The notes under the pieces: model-generated
Database searches by the model: none
The model's input: the letters and a program-made list of their open reading frames with translations, nothing else
Told to the model about the DNA's origin: nothing
Translations under genes and position numbers: made by a program
Shown: positions 43,047 through 52,543 of the stretch, in pieces
Position numbering within the stretch: the first letter of the stretch is position 1
Layout: each line of letters starts with the position of its first letter
Origin: Desulfovibrio sp. DV
GTDB lineage: Bacteria > Desulfobacterota > Desulfovibrionia > Desulfovibrionales > Desulfovibrionaceae
Assembly: GCF_001936595.1 (NCBI RefSeq)
Contig: NZ_MLBG01000009.1
Coordinates: 1 to 64,000 of the forward strand
DNA: 64,000 nt
Direction of reading: 5' to 3'

Positions 43047-43736
43047 TCATTGGACAGCACGGATTAAATATCGCACCATTGTATGCACTGGGGCAGTCTC
43101 CGTATCACCAAAATACGATCCTGTTTGGCCGGCCACATACGCTGTACCTGTCAAAGCTCCGCTGTTGAGTGAGGCAGAAATGCTGCCGCCACTCGTCGAT
43201 CCGTTGGACCACCCCATATTTGGAGATTGCGTTTGTCCCATATTAGGTGCGCCGTCGACCCACGTAAGAACAGTAGATGACCCAGTAACAGCCTGATAAG
43301 AATAGCTTTGCGGCGAAGCTGATCCTGAAACACCTAATGAGCTTAAGTTTCCACTTACAGGAGCATTCTGTCCTGGTACATTTACTGTATGGGTCTTGAT
43401 GGTATCCGAAAATTTAGTGCCTAAGAAAGTTTTTGACGTAGTCCCTCGTAAAAATTGATTGTTATAGTCAGGAACATTGCTTCCAACGATCGCACGCAGT
43501 TTGTCATATTGCGTTCCGGACGGCACGGCCTGGCCGTTGCACTCCAGCCACCGGCTGGCGTCGGGTGGAAATGACCTAGACGTCCACGGGATGACGGCCC
43601 CTACGGGATAGGTCCCCTGGCTGGTTACCGTGATCGGGGTGGGGTTAAAACTTGTTCCATCAGCGGCCACGCTGTACTGGCCGTGGCCCACGAGGCCCAG
43701 GGCCAGTAAGAAGATGATGCGCAGGATAGCGGTCAC
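43047..43736 (-). CDS. Secreted phage tail-collar-domain protein, possible adhesin
   Basis: 229 residues. A signal peptide (ILRIIFLLALGLVGHGQYSVAA) is followed by a collar domain: YPVGAVIPWTSRSFPPDASRWLECNGQAVPSGTQYDKLRAIVG and VPDYNNQFLRG, then a Ser/Gly-rich fibre part. Tail-collar domains form the tips of phage fibres, and the variable C-termini of PilV adhesins are of similar style. The GTG at 43736 lies one base after the topA stop and has GGAGG 8 bases before it. Cotranscription with the transfer genes suggests a role in recipient recognition. Confidence 0.72.
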   Translation of the reverse strand: MTAILRIIFLLALGLVGHGQYSVAADGTSFNPTPITVTSQGTYPVGAVIPWTSRSFPPDASRWLECNGQAVPSGTQYDKLRAIVGSNVPDYNNQFLRGTTSKTFLGTKFSDTIKTHTVNVPGQNAPVSGNLSSLGVSGSASPQSYSYQAVTGSSTVLTWVDGAPNMGQTQSPNMGWSNGSTSGGSISASLNSGALTGTAYVAGQTGSYFGDTETAPVHTMVRYLIRAVQ

Positions 43737-43737
43737 G

Positions 43738-45744
43738 CTAATTGCCTCCGTTCTTCTTGGCGTCAAAAGTAGGCTGCCCGCCGGCATCCGGAAAGGACTC
43801 TTTGCATTTCGGATATCCCGAGCATCCCCAGAAATTGTAGCCTCCGGCACCATCCTTTATGCGATGGATCAAGGGCTTCTTGCATTTCGGACACAGGTAG
43901 TTGCTAAGAGGAGCCTTTTGACGGGCCTCCAGGCGTTCCCCAGGCTTGCCGCCTGCGTTGGCGAATGTCGCAGAGCAATCCGGATAGCCCGAGCATCCCC
44001 AGAAATCGTAGCCTCGGTCTTTCTTGCCCGCTGGCTTGGTGATCCGGCGCAAAGGCTTGCCGCAGGCCGGACACGCATGGGAGGTGAGGGACACGAAGCC
44101 TTTCAGCTCGCCTTCGAGGCTCGTGTGGAATTGGCGCATGACCTCGACATAGCGAGCTTTACCGGCCGCCAGGGCATCGAGGCTTTCTTCCATGCCCTGG
44201 GTATAGGAGTAGTCCAGAAAGCCGAAGTGGCTGAGTAGCGCATCCACCACGATCTCGCCGGCTTCCGTTGGCACCAAGTTGCGTTTTTCCAGGCACACGT
44301 ACTCCCTGGCCATGATGTTTTCCAAAATGGCGGCATAGGTGGACGGCCGACCGATGCCGCGCTCCTCCAAAGCCTTGACGAGCGACGCCTCGGTATACCG
44401 TGCCGGCGGTTTGGTCCTGTGCACCGTCACAAAGCCGGCTCCCACCGTCAGTTGGCTGCCGACCTGGAGACGGGGCACGAGATTCTCTTTTTCCGGCTCG
44501 CCTTCCATGGCATCATCTTTTTCCAGCACCACCTTCCAGCCCGGCTTGACCAAGGTTCGCCCTTTGGCCTGAAAGACAGGGCCTTGATCCGAAATGACAT
44601 TGCCGGCCAATTGGACCGTGCGTACGGCATAGGTCGCGTCATCGAGCTGGCTGGCCAGAGTACGTCGGCGGATCAGCGTATAGAGGGCCTTCTCTCCATC
44701 GCTCTCTCCAACCTCTTCGACCTCGATGTGGGTGGGGCGGATGGCTTCGTGGGCCTCCTGCGCGCCATCCTTGCTCTTCCACCGCCGGGGCTTGGCCACC
44801 ACCGGCCAATCCCGGCTGCGGCAATACTCCTGGATAGCGGCCACAGCTTCGTCACTGATGTTTGGCGAATCCGTTCGCATGTAGGTGATATGGCCAGCCT
44901 CATAGAGCCGCTGCGCGAGTCCCATGGTTTCCTTCGGGGATATCTTGAGGGCCGCCGAAGCCGCCTGCTGGAGCGTCGATGTGGTGAACGGAGCCGGCGG
45001 CGCGGACCGGCTCTCCGTTTCCTCGCAGCTCAGGACCGTGACTTTACGAGTCTCGGTGGCGACCCGGGTGGCCAGTTCCTTGTCCAGCAAGTAGCTTTGA
45101 CCTGGTTCCAGCCAATCCTTGACCAACCAGGTGGCCACCCAGCCGGGGGTGATGTTTTCGACATGGTCAAAAATGAGATCGACCCCGTAATGTGTCGTGA
45201 CCGTAAACGCTCGAATTTCGCGCTCACGATCCACGACCAGACGCAGAGCCGGGCTCTGGACGCGCCCGGCCGACTTTTTGCCGCCCACAACGCGCGAAAG
45301 GGGGCCGGAGACCTTGTAGCCCACAAGGCGGTCCAGGACGCGCCGACCTTCCTGGGCCGCAACCAAGTTCATGTCCAGGCCACGCGGGCTTGCCAGCGCC
45401 TTTTTGACCGCCTGTTCGGTTATTTCGGCGTAGGTGACGCGCTTCGGGTCTTTGAGCTGCAAGGCGTCGGCCAGATGCCAGGCGATAGCCTCTCCCTCCC
45501 GGTCGGGGTCCGTGGCCAGATACACGGCCTGGGCACCTTGTACGGCCTTGGCCAGTTTGGCGATCACGCCTCTCCCCCGTTCGGTGGGCAGATAGCGCGG
45601 CCGGTAGGAGGTCTCGTTGACGCCGATGTCATCCCTGGGCAGATCGCGCACGTGGCCGACGCTGGCCATGACCTGCCATCCTTCACCCAGGAACCCTTGT
45701 ATTTTTTTGATCTTGCCAGGGGATTCAACAATCAAAAGGTTCAT
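43738..45744 (-). CDS. topA: Type IA DNA topoisomerase
   Basis: 668 residues. A TOPRIM domain (LLIVESPGKIKKIQGFL, ATDPDREGEAIAWHL) is followed by the central ring with active Tyr288 in YMRTDSPNIS and RPSTYA, and two C-terminal zinc ribbons (CPACGKPLRR...CSGYPDCSATF and CPKCKKPL...CSGYPKCKESF). It relaxes negatively supercoiled DNA. Topoisomerases of this class are common in large conjugative elements, where they help transfer or re-circularisation. GAGG lies 6 bases before the ATG. The lytic transglycosylase gene is just upstream. Confidence 0.95.
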   Translation of the reverse strand: MNLLIVESPGKIKKIQGFLGEGWQVMASVGHVRDLPRDDIGVNETSYRPRYLPTERGRGVIAKLAKAVQGAQAVYLATDPDREGEAIAWHLADALQLKDPKRVTYAEITEQAVKKALASPRGLDMNLVAAQEGRRVLDRLVGYKVSGPLSRVVGGKKSAGRVQSPALRLVVDREREIRAFTVTTHYGVDLIFDHVENITPGWVATWLVKDWLEPGQSYLLDKELATRVATETRKVTVLSCEETESRSAPPAPFTTSTLQQAASAALKISPKETMGLAQRLYEAGHITYMRTDSPNISDEAVAAIQEYCRSRDWPVVAKPRRWKSKDGAQEAHEAIRPTHIEVEEVGESDGEKALYTLIRRRTLASQLDDATYAVRTVQLAGNVISDQGPVFQAKGRTLVKPGWKVVLEKDDAMEGEPEKENLVPRLQVGSQLTVGAGFVTVHRTKPPARYTEASLVKALEERGIGRPSTYAAILENIMAREYVCLEKRNLVPTEAGEIVVDALLSHFGFLDYSYTQGMEESLDALAAGKARYVEVMRQFHTSLEGELKGFVSLTSHACPACGKPLRRITKPAGKKDRGYDFWGCSGYPDCSATFANAGGKPGERLEARQKAPLSNYLCPKCKKPLIHRIKDGAGGYNFWGCSGYPKCKESFPDAGGQPTFDAKKNGGN

Positions 45745-45752
45745 GTACTACC

Positions 45753-46373
45753 TCACTTTTCGTTGCTGGCCATTTCGCGACGTTTGACGACCATTGGCGA
45801 AGCTGCCGGTGACACCGTCTGTCGCGGACTCGAAGAGGAAGACGACACCATCGCAGGAGCTTTGCTGCCGAGTCTGGCCAGGACAGCGGCGGCGTAGGCC
45901 CGCCCGCGTTCAGGGTTTCGTTCCAAGGGGGTGTGATAGGTGGCCACGGCCTCCCAGGTCAGGCCATAACGCTTGATGGCTTGGGCCAGTATCCAGACGC
46001 CCACCTGGACGTTGCCGCGAGGCTCGAACACCAGCTCCAGGGGGAGGTGGTAGCGCCGAAGCCACTGCGCATTGATTTGCATGAGGCCGATGTCGAAGGA
46101 GAGCCCGGCGGCAAGCGCGGCCCGGGCCACCGCCAAAGCCTCCTCCTTCGAAGCGTGGAGGATCGGTCGGCCGGCTATGTTCATGACCCATGGCCGTCCG
46201 CCGCTTTCCTGACCAGCGATGGCCAGGGCCAACGGCTTCGGCACGCCGTAGCGTTCGCAGGGACCATCGAAGAGGCTGACCAGGTCTTCGGAAGATTGAG
46301 CCCAGACAGGGGAGCCCGCGGCAAGCAGCACGATCAGGGCCATGCCGGCGCAGACTTGGCGGATCGTGCTCAT
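45753..46373 (-). CDS. Lytic transglycosylase (VirB1/PilT-R64-like)
   Basis: 206 residues with a signal peptide (LLAAGSPVWAQ) and an SLT fold: the catalytic Glu in LAIAGQESGGRPWVMN, then FDIGLMQINAQWLRRY and AVATYHTPLERNPERGRAYAAAV. It opens peptidoglycan for the transfer apparatus. The Ser-rich C-terminus is disordered. Its ATG overlaps the stop of the primase gene (ATGA). In IncI plasmids the gene called pilT has this function. Confidence 0.9.
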   Translation of the reverse strand: MSTIRQVCAGMALIVLLAAGSPVWAQSSEDLVSLFDGPCERYGVPKPLALAIAGQESGGRPWVMNIAGRPILHASKEEALAVARAALAAGLSFDIGLMQINAQWLRRYHLPLELVFEPRGNVQVGVWILAQAIKRYGLTWEAVATYHTPLERNPERGRAYAAAVLARLGSKAPAMVSSSSSSPRQTVSPAASPMVVKRREMASNEK

Positions 46374-48613
46374 CGGGTCATCTCGCAGCTCAGTTCACGA
46401 CCAAGATGCTGGTCGTGGCCCCGGGTCACCCCCCGGGCCTTGGACACTTGCGCGGCCACTTCCTTGAGCCCCCGAGAAAGATGGAGATCGTTGAAATCCT
46501 TTAACCCAACGGCCATTTCCTCTTTGTTGAAGACAGGGACGACGACATTTCCACCAATGCTCTGGGCGGCCTGCTTGGCTTTCTCGACCCCGACGTTGGA
46601 GTTGGGATTTCGATAGTCGTTATCCGCGCAGATCGTGATTTTGGCAGCGGGATACTTTTCACGCAGCGCCTGGGCCACCGGCTCCAGATTGCCGGCGTCA
46701 AACGCCACGGCCACAGGCTTTTCCGTGGCCATGTGCACGCTGGCACCGGTGGCGTAACCTTCGGTCAACAGGATTTCCCCTTGATCAAGCTTCCGTTCAG
46801 GGTCGATCAAGTGGAAGCAGCCTTTTTTCTGCCCACCAGGCTGGAACCGCTTGCTGCCGTCCGGATGGATTTCCTGGACATTGCGCAGTTCCCCGTCCGT
46901 ATTGCAGAGGGGAACGAGCAATAACTCACCTGCCCGTTCGTCAGTCCGGGATTCTTTGATTCCAAGCGGGAGTACGCCCTTTTTCAGGAGATAAGGGTGA
47001 TCGGCGGATGCGAGAGTGCGTTCGGCAAAGGCTTGGCTGCACTGGTGGGCTACTCGATCCTGCTCATGGAGCCGTTCACGCTCCCGGCGCTGACCGCGTT
47101 CCGCCGCTTCCAGCTTGAGAGCAGCCTTCTGATCTTCGGTTAAGGTGTGGCCATGGGCTTTCCACGTGGTTTTTTCACCGGTCACATAGTTTTGGTACCA
47201 GCCGGCGGGATGGCCATCGAGGAAACCTTGGTAGGCTCCATCCAGAGCGTTCGGTCGGCCGGCGATTGGGACCCGGTGAATCTTCCCATCCATGACGGGC
47301 GCGCCCTGAAGCTCCAGGCCGGCTGCACGCAAGGCCTGGGCGAACTCTTCCTTGGGGTCCATGGTTTGGGTCGGACTCGGCTCTTTGGACGGCAGCCAGG
47401 TACCGAGCGTGGTCATGTCTGCTCCCTCGGGCGCATACCAGAGCTTGGCTTTGCCATCCCACTTGGCCCCAGCCGCTTTCGCCCTGTCTTTTTCGCGAAA
47501 CGGCACGGCCAGGAAGGTTTTTTCCTTTGCTGGAGCGGAGGGCGTCTTTTCAACCACACCCTCGCCGCGAAGAAAGGCGGAAAATTCACCATCATTGAGC
47601 CCCAGAAATTCTTTGAGGGATTTGCCGGTCTCATTTTCGTGCCAAAAATGAACACGGTCATCGAGGGCCTCTTTCTTCTCGGCCGGGAAGATGCCGGCAG
47701 CCACTTCCTGAGGGAGATCCTGCTTCTGTTCCATATTGAGCACGTGCTGCTTGATTTTCTCCGCATCGCGGCAGGCGCGGACGATTTCATAGGGGTCCTT
47801 TTCGAGCACCGAAACCCACGAATCCACGTAGGCCAGATGCTGCCCAGGATCATGGCCGATGCCCAAATCCTGGCCGAGCATCCAAGAGGCGATTTCTGCC
47901 CGCAGTTCCTCGCGGGCATAGGGCTCGGAACCGAAGGGACCGAACTCCCGGTCCATCCGGGAAGGATGGCCGGTCCAATGGCCAAGTTCGTGGAGCGCCG
48001 TGACGTAGTAGCCATCAGCAGAGGGGAAATGGTCTTTGGGGGGCAGGCAGATTTCATCGGAGCGCAGGCTGTAATACGCCCGGTTGCGCTGATTGTGTTT
48101 GATGGTCGCGCCCGAGTTTTCGAGGATCGTCTCCGCCTTTTGATTCGGGTCCCAAGCCAAGCTGACCGTGGACGGGTCCAACGGCGGGATGTTCCCCTCC
48201 AACTGGCTGATGTGGAAAACCGAAGAGAAGCGCACAATCGGACGGCTCAGCTCCACCTTTTCCATGACCTGGTTGCCCTCGCCATCAAGCTTCGGCTTCC
48301 CGTCATCGTCCCGGGCCGGCTCCTCCTTGGAGAACTGCCAATAAACGATGGTCTGGGCTTTTTCGCCCTTCCGAACCCGGCAATCCAGGGAGTTGGCCTG
48401 CTTCAACGACATCCAGCGCGGGTCCTCGTACCCTTTGCGGGAGAGCATCACCCGATTGATGCCGCTGTAGACCGTGCCGGAGACCGGATTCAGCGGCGCG
48501 TGCAGTTCCCCGGGCTGCCAAGGCTTTTGCCAAGGAGCTGTGCCCTTTTTGAGGTCCTCAATGAGCTGTGCGGCAAATTCCTCGTGGAAGGGTTTGCGGT
48601 CTTTATGCGCCAC
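46370..48613 (-). CDS. ArdC-type antirestriction domain fused to Toprim primase
   Basis: 747 residues. The N-terminal ArdC part begins KPFHEEFAAQLIEDLKKGTAPWQKPW and has the zincin motif HELGHWTGH. A DUF5710-like strand-rich segment follows (FLAVPFREKDRAKAAGAKWDGKAKLWYAP). The C-terminal TraC/DnaG-like primase domain has LLTEGYATGASVH and ICADNDYRNPN as Toprim motifs. It probably enters with the DNA, blocks restriction and primes the complementary strand. The GTG at 48613 overlaps the end of the small upstream gene and has GAGGAGGG 5 bases before it. Confidence 0.88.
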   Translation of the reverse strand: MAHKDRKPFHEEFAAQLIEDLKKGTAPWQKPWQPGELHAPLNPVSGTVYSGINRVMLSRKGYEDPRWMSLKQANSLDCRVRKGEKAQTIVYWQFSKEEPARDDDGKPKLDGEGNQVMEKVELSRPIVRFSSVFHISQLEGNIPPLDPSTVSLAWDPNQKAETILENSGATIKHNQRNRAYYSLRSDEICLPPKDHFPSADGYYVTALHELGHWTGHPSRMDREFGPFGSEPYAREELRAEIASWMLGQDLGIGHDPGQHLAYVDSWVSVLEKDPYEIVRACRDAEKIKQHVLNMEQKQDLPQEVAAGIFPAEKKEALDDRVHFWHENETGKSLKEFLGLNDGEFSAFLRGEGVVEKTPSAPAKEKTFLAVPFREKDRAKAAGAKWDGKAKLWYAPEGADMTTLGTWLPSKEPSPTQTMDPKEEFAQALRAAGLELQGAPVMDGKIHRVPIAGRPNALDGAYQGFLDGHPAGWYQNYVTGEKTTWKAHGHTLTEDQKAALKLEAAERGQRRERERLHEQDRVAHQCSQAFAERTLASADHPYLLKKGVLPLGIKESRTDERAGELLLVPLCNTDGELRNVQEIHPDGSKRFQPGGQKKGCFHLIDPERKLDQGEILLTEGYATGASVHMATEKPVAVAFDAGNLEPVAQALREKYPAAKITICADNDYRNPNSNVGVEKAKQAAQSIGGNVVVPVFNKEEMAVGLKDFNDLHLSRGLKEVAAQVSKARGVTRGHDQHLGRELSCEMTR

Positions 48614-48788
48614 GGCCGCCCTCCTCGCCCTCTTGAAGTTCGTCCAGATCATCGAGGCCGATGGCCTGTTCCTCAAACGCGCCCAGGAAATCCGCCACCT
48701 CGGGATCGGCCGGGATGCCAAGGCTGGGATTTTCCGAGGCCTGGACGTCCACCGCCCGAGCCGCCGCTTTGAGTGCTTCTCGTTCCAT
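48603..48788 (-). CDS. Small acidic protein between traF and the primase
   Basis: 61 residues, very acidic: MEREALKAAARAVDVQASENP..DPEVADFLGAFEEQAIGLDDLDELQEGEEGG. AGGAGA lies 8 bases before the ATG, and its end overlaps the start of the ArdC-primase gene, so translation of the latter depends on it. A DNA mimic acting with the antirestriction domain is conceivable but unproven; no family was recognised. Confidence 0.65.
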   Translation of the reverse strand: MEREALKAAARAVDVQASENPSLGIPADPEVADFLGAFEEQAIGLDDLDELQEGEEGGRGA

Positions 48789-49322
48789 TCATTTTTCTCC
48801 TGTGTCGAAGAGTTGAACCGGCTTCACCAGTTGAAGCGAAGTGAGGGGGACCAAGCCAAAGTATCGGCCGTCAAAACCGCCTGGATGCCCAGAAGAAAGG
48901 ATCAGGGCCATGCCCTGGGGAATCCGGCCAGAGCGGAGTGCGAGCGGCAGCGGCCTGCCGGAGCTGTCTTGCGAATGAGCCTGGCTCTCCGGCTGGAGCT
49001 GGCCGTTTATTCGGATGCCGTCCGTAGCCAGGCTCACCTCGTCACCAGGGAGCCCCGCTACGACCTTGAGCAATGGCTGGAGCCCACCCGGACATGACCC
49101 GGGCCGCAGGTAACCCCGCTCCAGAGCCAAAGGCGTGAAGGTTGCGTCTTCCAGGCAGAAGCTGACGAGGGCGCCGTGCTCGATCACCACAGCCTGGCCA
49201 GGGACAAGCTGATAAAACCCCCTGGGCATCGAGGCGGTGGCGTTGAACCGAAACCCACCCTCAAAAAGAACGACTCCCGCGCACCCCATGACGCACACGA
49301 GAAAGACGACGCTGGGCCTCAT
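48789..49322 (-). CDS. traF: TraF-type S26 signal peptidase of conjugation
   Basis: 177 residues. An N-terminal membrane anchor (VVFLVCVMGCAGVVLF) is followed by the catalytic Ser in TASMPRGFYQL, the catalytic Lys in LLKVVAGLPGDEVSL, and the late IPQGMALILSS...FDGRYFGLVPL. This is the TraF/S26C class, which trims or circularises the pilin of IncP-like systems. Its ATG overlaps the stop of traG (ATGA). Confidence 0.9.
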   Translation of the reverse strand: MRPSVVFLVCVMGCAGVVLFEGGFRFNATASMPRGFYQLVPGQAVVIEHGALVSFCLEDATFTPLALERGYLRPGSCPGGLQPLLKVVAGLPGDEVSLATDGIRINGQLQPESQAHSQDSSGRPLPLALRSGRIPQGMALILSSGHPGGFDGRYFGLVPLTSLQLVKPVQLFDTGEK

Positions 49323-51337
49323 ACTTGCGCCCCCTGCGCTTTTTTGAGGTAGGCAGCGTAGCCACTTTGCTTCTCAAGGGCGGTTGTGGCCTTAGGATTG
49401 GCTTTAGGGTTGGCGCTGGTGGCCGCACCGAGGGAATCGGATTGGACTGGAGCCGGTATTTTAACCCGTTCGGAAAATGCCGGGTCTCGAAAATACAGGA
49501 TTTGATGGCCGTAGATTGGAGACTGGCCGGCAACGAAAATGAGCATGTCGCCGGGCTTTTTGGCTTTCTCGCCCGTTTTCGTGAGGCCCGGAAGGCGCAT
49601 ACATTCGTCGGGCGTCAGAAGCGGCCGAGCGGTCTCGGAGATGCTGACCGAGGCGTTTTTCAAGTGCCCACTGCGAGAGCCTGACAAGGAAGTTCTTTCG
49701 GTCACGACCGTCGTCTTGCCTGTCATTTCCGAGAGTTCCTTGGCCGTCTCCAGGGTATTCGGTGCGTAGGCGATCCGGACGTGACAGTTGCCCTTGATGC
49801 CATTTTCCTTGCCGTAGGTCTCATTAAGTTGCTCGATGTTTTGAATAACGAGCAGATAGTTGATGCCGTATCCAGCGGCATAGGCGATGGATTTGTTAAT
49901 GACTTCCATCTTGCCGATGGAAGTGAACTCATCCATAAGCATGAGCAAACGGCGAGGCGGTTTCTTTTGCTCACCGTTCTCGAAGTCCATGCGTTCGCAA
50001 ATACGACTGATGATGATGTTGAGGATCAGCCGGAGCAGTGGCCGCACTCGGTTCACATCCGTGGGGCTCACAACGAGATAAAGACTCACCGGCTTTTCAT
50101 GATGAAGAAGATCGCGCACCCGAAAGTCCGAGCGGGCCGTGTTCATGGCCACCACGGGATCGCGGTAAAGCGCCAGGTTGGAAACGGCCGTTCCCACGAC
50201 GCCCGAGCACTCGTTGGCGCTCTTGTTGAGCATCTCCCGGGCCGAGGAGGCGATAAACGTATGAATGTCCTGGCCGCCTATGGCTCCCGAGGGAAAGCAT
50301 TCCGCGACCAGGGCCGCATGATCGGTTTTGAGCATCTCCTCAAAGAGCTCCTCAATCGTGCGGTCCTTGTCGGCAAGCATGTTGCCCAGATCGCTGAGGG
50401 TGGCCGTCCTTTTTGCCTTGTGGCGCACCGTCACCAAGCAATGGAGCAGCGCGCCGGCAATGAAGGCAAAACCCGCTTTGGCCCAATAGTCTTGGAGTCC
50501 CTTGCCCTCGGGGTCCACGATCATGGTGGCGATGTTTTGCACGTCCGGGATGGCCTTGAGCGTATCCAGCCGCACCTCATCCAGGGGGTTGAAGCAGGTG
50601 CCGAGTCTGTCATCGCCAAGGCTGGCATCTGACGGATCAAAGCGCAGGACCTTGTGCCCCTGGGACCGTCGCCACCCCGCAGTCAGCGCCCAGTTTTCCC
50701 CTTTGATGTCCAAGTTGACCGTTGAATCGGGGTAGGAAAGCAACGTCGGCAGGATGACGCCCACGCCTTTGCCGGACCTGGTTGGCGCATAGAGGAGCAC
50801 GTGCTCGGGGCCATCATGGCGCAGATAGCGTTGCGTCTGCGCGCGACGACCCCGTAGCCATTGCCTGACGGCCTGCCACCCATGGAATTTCTTGAGCCAA
50901 CCGCCGACATAGATGCCTTGACCGCCACAAAGACCCATCTCCTTGATCTCATCCTCCGAGGCCCAGTGGGCGGAGCCATGAATATCGGACGTGTCTTTGG
51001 GTTTGCGCATGGACAGCAGAGCAAATCCCAGGATCAGAAATTGGGGGACGATAAAGAGCATCTGCCCATGGAACTCGGCCCGGCGCACGGCCTCGTATTC
51101 GTTGCTCCACTGGTGCCATGAAAGGATCTTCCAGGGCGCGTACCAGACCATGCCGAAGGCCGAGCCCCAGGGGGTGCCCAGAGATTGGTGGTTGCCGAAG
51201 GAAGCCGCCACCTGCTGGGTTGCCAAGGACAAGCTGACCCCGGCCAAGAGCACCATGAAAAGGAGGTACCCCCATCGCAAAAGCTTACGGCGCGTCTTGA
51301 TGCCGCCCAGGCCATGCTGAATGATCTCACTGCTCAC
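49319..51337 (-). CDS. traG: Type IV coupling protein (TraG/VirD4)
   Basis: 672 residues. Two N-terminal transmembrane helices (about 22-42 and 95-112) precede a cytosolic ATPase with Walker A APTRSGKGVG and Walker B LLMLMDEFTSIG, plus the conserved LNLDIKGEN-like and YAPNTLETAKELSEMTG regions. It links the relaxosome to the secretion channel and drives the DNA out. The start is GTG at 51337, overlapping the end of the VirB10 gene by 11 bases. Confidence 0.95.
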   Translation of the reverse strand: MSSEIIQHGLGGIKTRRKLLRWGYLLFMVLLAGVSLSLATQQVAASFGNHQSLGTPWGSAFGMVWYAPWKILSWHQWSNEYEAVRRAEFHGQMLFIVPQFLILGFALLSMRKPKDTSDIHGSAHWASEDEIKEMGLCGGQGIYVGGWLKKFHGWQAVRQWLRGRRAQTQRYLRHDGPEHVLLYAPTRSGKGVGVILPTLLSYPDSTVNLDIKGENWALTAGWRRSQGHKVLRFDPSDASLGDDRLGTCFNPLDEVRLDTLKAIPDVQNIATMIVDPEGKGLQDYWAKAGFAFIAGALLHCLVTVRHKAKRTATLSDLGNMLADKDRTIEELFEEMLKTDHAALVAECFPSGAIGGQDIHTFIASSAREMLNKSANECSGVVGTAVSNLALYRDPVVAMNTARSDFRVRDLLHHEKPVSLYLVVSPTDVNRVRPLLRLILNIIISRICERMDFENGEQKKPPRRLLMLMDEFTSIGKMEVINKSIAYAAGYGINYLLVIQNIEQLNETYGKENGIKGNCHVRIAYAPNTLETAKELSEMTGKTTVVTERTSLSGSRSGHLKNASVSISETARPLLTPDECMRLPGLTKTGEKAKKPGDMLIFVAGQSPIYGHQILYFRDPAFSERVKIPAPVQSDSLGAATSANPKANPKATTALEKQSGYAAYLKKAQGAQV

Positions 51338-52541
51338 GATACGGCTCCTTGAAAACCAGGTCCTTGGTCACGATGACGTTGAACCGGTAGCCAGGCCGGA
51401 TTTCCAGCGTCGGCTTGATGTTCATGTTTTTTTCGAGAAGCTTGGAGGTAGTCTGGCCGAACTGCGTGGCCAGGGCCGAGGCCATTTCCTGCTGGAGCGT
51501 CGGCGTCGAGGAACTGTTTGTGGAATTGGAGCTATTGGATGTCGGGGTCATGCTGTCCACGGCCCAAGAAGTGGTCCCGGTGATGAGCGACATGAGCAGC
51601 GCGCCGCCAAAAGTCCGGAAATAGTGATTGTTCACCTCATCGTTGAAGCCCGAATAGCCGGCGCTGTCCGTGCCGGGCATGGATTCCAGGGTGATGGCCG
51701 AACCGTCGGGAAAGATGATGCGGTTCCAGGCCACGAGCACCCGGGATTGGCCATAGATGATCCGGGAATCATAGACCCCGTACAGCCTGGCTCCTTGAGG
51801 AATGAGCAGGAAGTGGCCATTGGCCGTGTCGAAGACATTCTGGCTGACCTGGGCGATGATTTGGCCGGGCAAATCCGAGTTGATGCCGCCGATCATCACC
51901 GCCGGGATCACGGCACCGGTTTTGACCTCAAACCGCTGCCCCGCCATCCGAGTGTTGGGGGAAATCCACTGCTTATCTGTCTTCTTCGCTCGGTCAAAGA
52001 ACGCTTCCTTGTCTTTGTCCGCCGCCGGGTTGTAGTCCCCCTCCCGGGGCGCTCCCGCGAGCCGCTCAAGTCGGTCAAGATGGTCACCGGTCGACTCTTT
52101 TTCGGGCTTCAGCGGATTGTTCTCACCCGGGAGCCCGATCTTCGCCGTCGAGTCGTCCTTGACCTTGCGAATGACCAGCGGCGAAGAAAGCGCGGTCATG
52201 GCGGCTTGATGCCGCTGCCTGCGCAATTCTTCCAATTCGCGTTTATATTCCGGCGGCTCGTTGCTGGTAACCACTTGCACGATGGGCTTGGGTGGCGTTG
52301 TCGGCGTTGGCGGCGGTGGAGGCGTCGCCATGCCCATCCCGCCAGCGTTGTCACTTACAAGGGGCTTGTCATCCCGAACAACTATCGTCGGTTTTTCTTT
52401 TACATCCTTCTTGGCCTTGCTGGTAAACTCCACAGAGTAGACCAGGACGCCAAGCAAGATGGCTCCGACTACGATAGAAGCATAAAGCGGCCATTTCCGC
52501 ATCCGTTGGGTTTCTATATATTCATTGGGGTCATTTAACAT
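51327..52541 (-). CDS. trbI: VirB10/TrbI conjugal channel protein
   Basis: 404 residues. One transmembrane helix (about 18-36), a Pro-rich periplasmic linker (ATPPPPPTPTTPPKP) and the C-terminal VirB10 core: GAVIPAVMIGGINSDLPGQIIAQVSQNVFDT, LLIPQGARLYGVYDSRIIYGQSRVLVAWNRIIFPDG and the antenna region with MPGTDSAGYSGF. It spans the envelope and forms the outer ring with VirB9. GGAAG lies 6 bases before the ATG. It lies next to traG, its usual functional partner. Confidence 0.94.
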   Translation of the reverse strand: MLNDPNEYIETQRMRKWPLYASIVVGAILLGVLVYSVEFTSKAKKDVKEKPTIVVRDDKPLVSDNAGGMGMATPPPPPTPTTPPKPIVQVVTSNEPPEYKRELEELRRQRHQAAMTALSSPLVIRKVKDDSTAKIGLPGENNPLKPEKESTGDHLDRLERLAGAPREGDYNPAADKDKEAFFDRAKKTDKQWISPNTRMAGQRFEVKTGAVIPAVMIGGINSDLPGQIIAQVSQNVFDTANGHFLLIPQGARLYGVYDSRIIYGQSRVLVAWNRIIFPDGSAITLESMPGTDSAGYSGFNDEVNNHYFRTFGGALLMSLITGTTSWAVDSMTPTSNSSNSTNSSSTPTLQQEMASALATQFGQTTSKLLEKNMNIKPTLEIRPGYRFNVIVTKDLVFKEPYREQ

Positions 52542-52543
52542 GA

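Noticed and set aside
44419-45897. 492-codon open frame opposite topA
   Set aside because: Antisense shadow of a clear type IA topoisomerase gene; no Shine-Dalgarno and no known domain.
47147-48772. 541-codon open frame opposite the ArdC-primase gene
   Set aside because: Shadow frame; the minus strand carries intact zincin and Toprim motifs.
51321-52538. 405-codon open frame opposite trbI
   Set aside because: Shadow frame of almost the same length as the VirB10 gene on the other strand.
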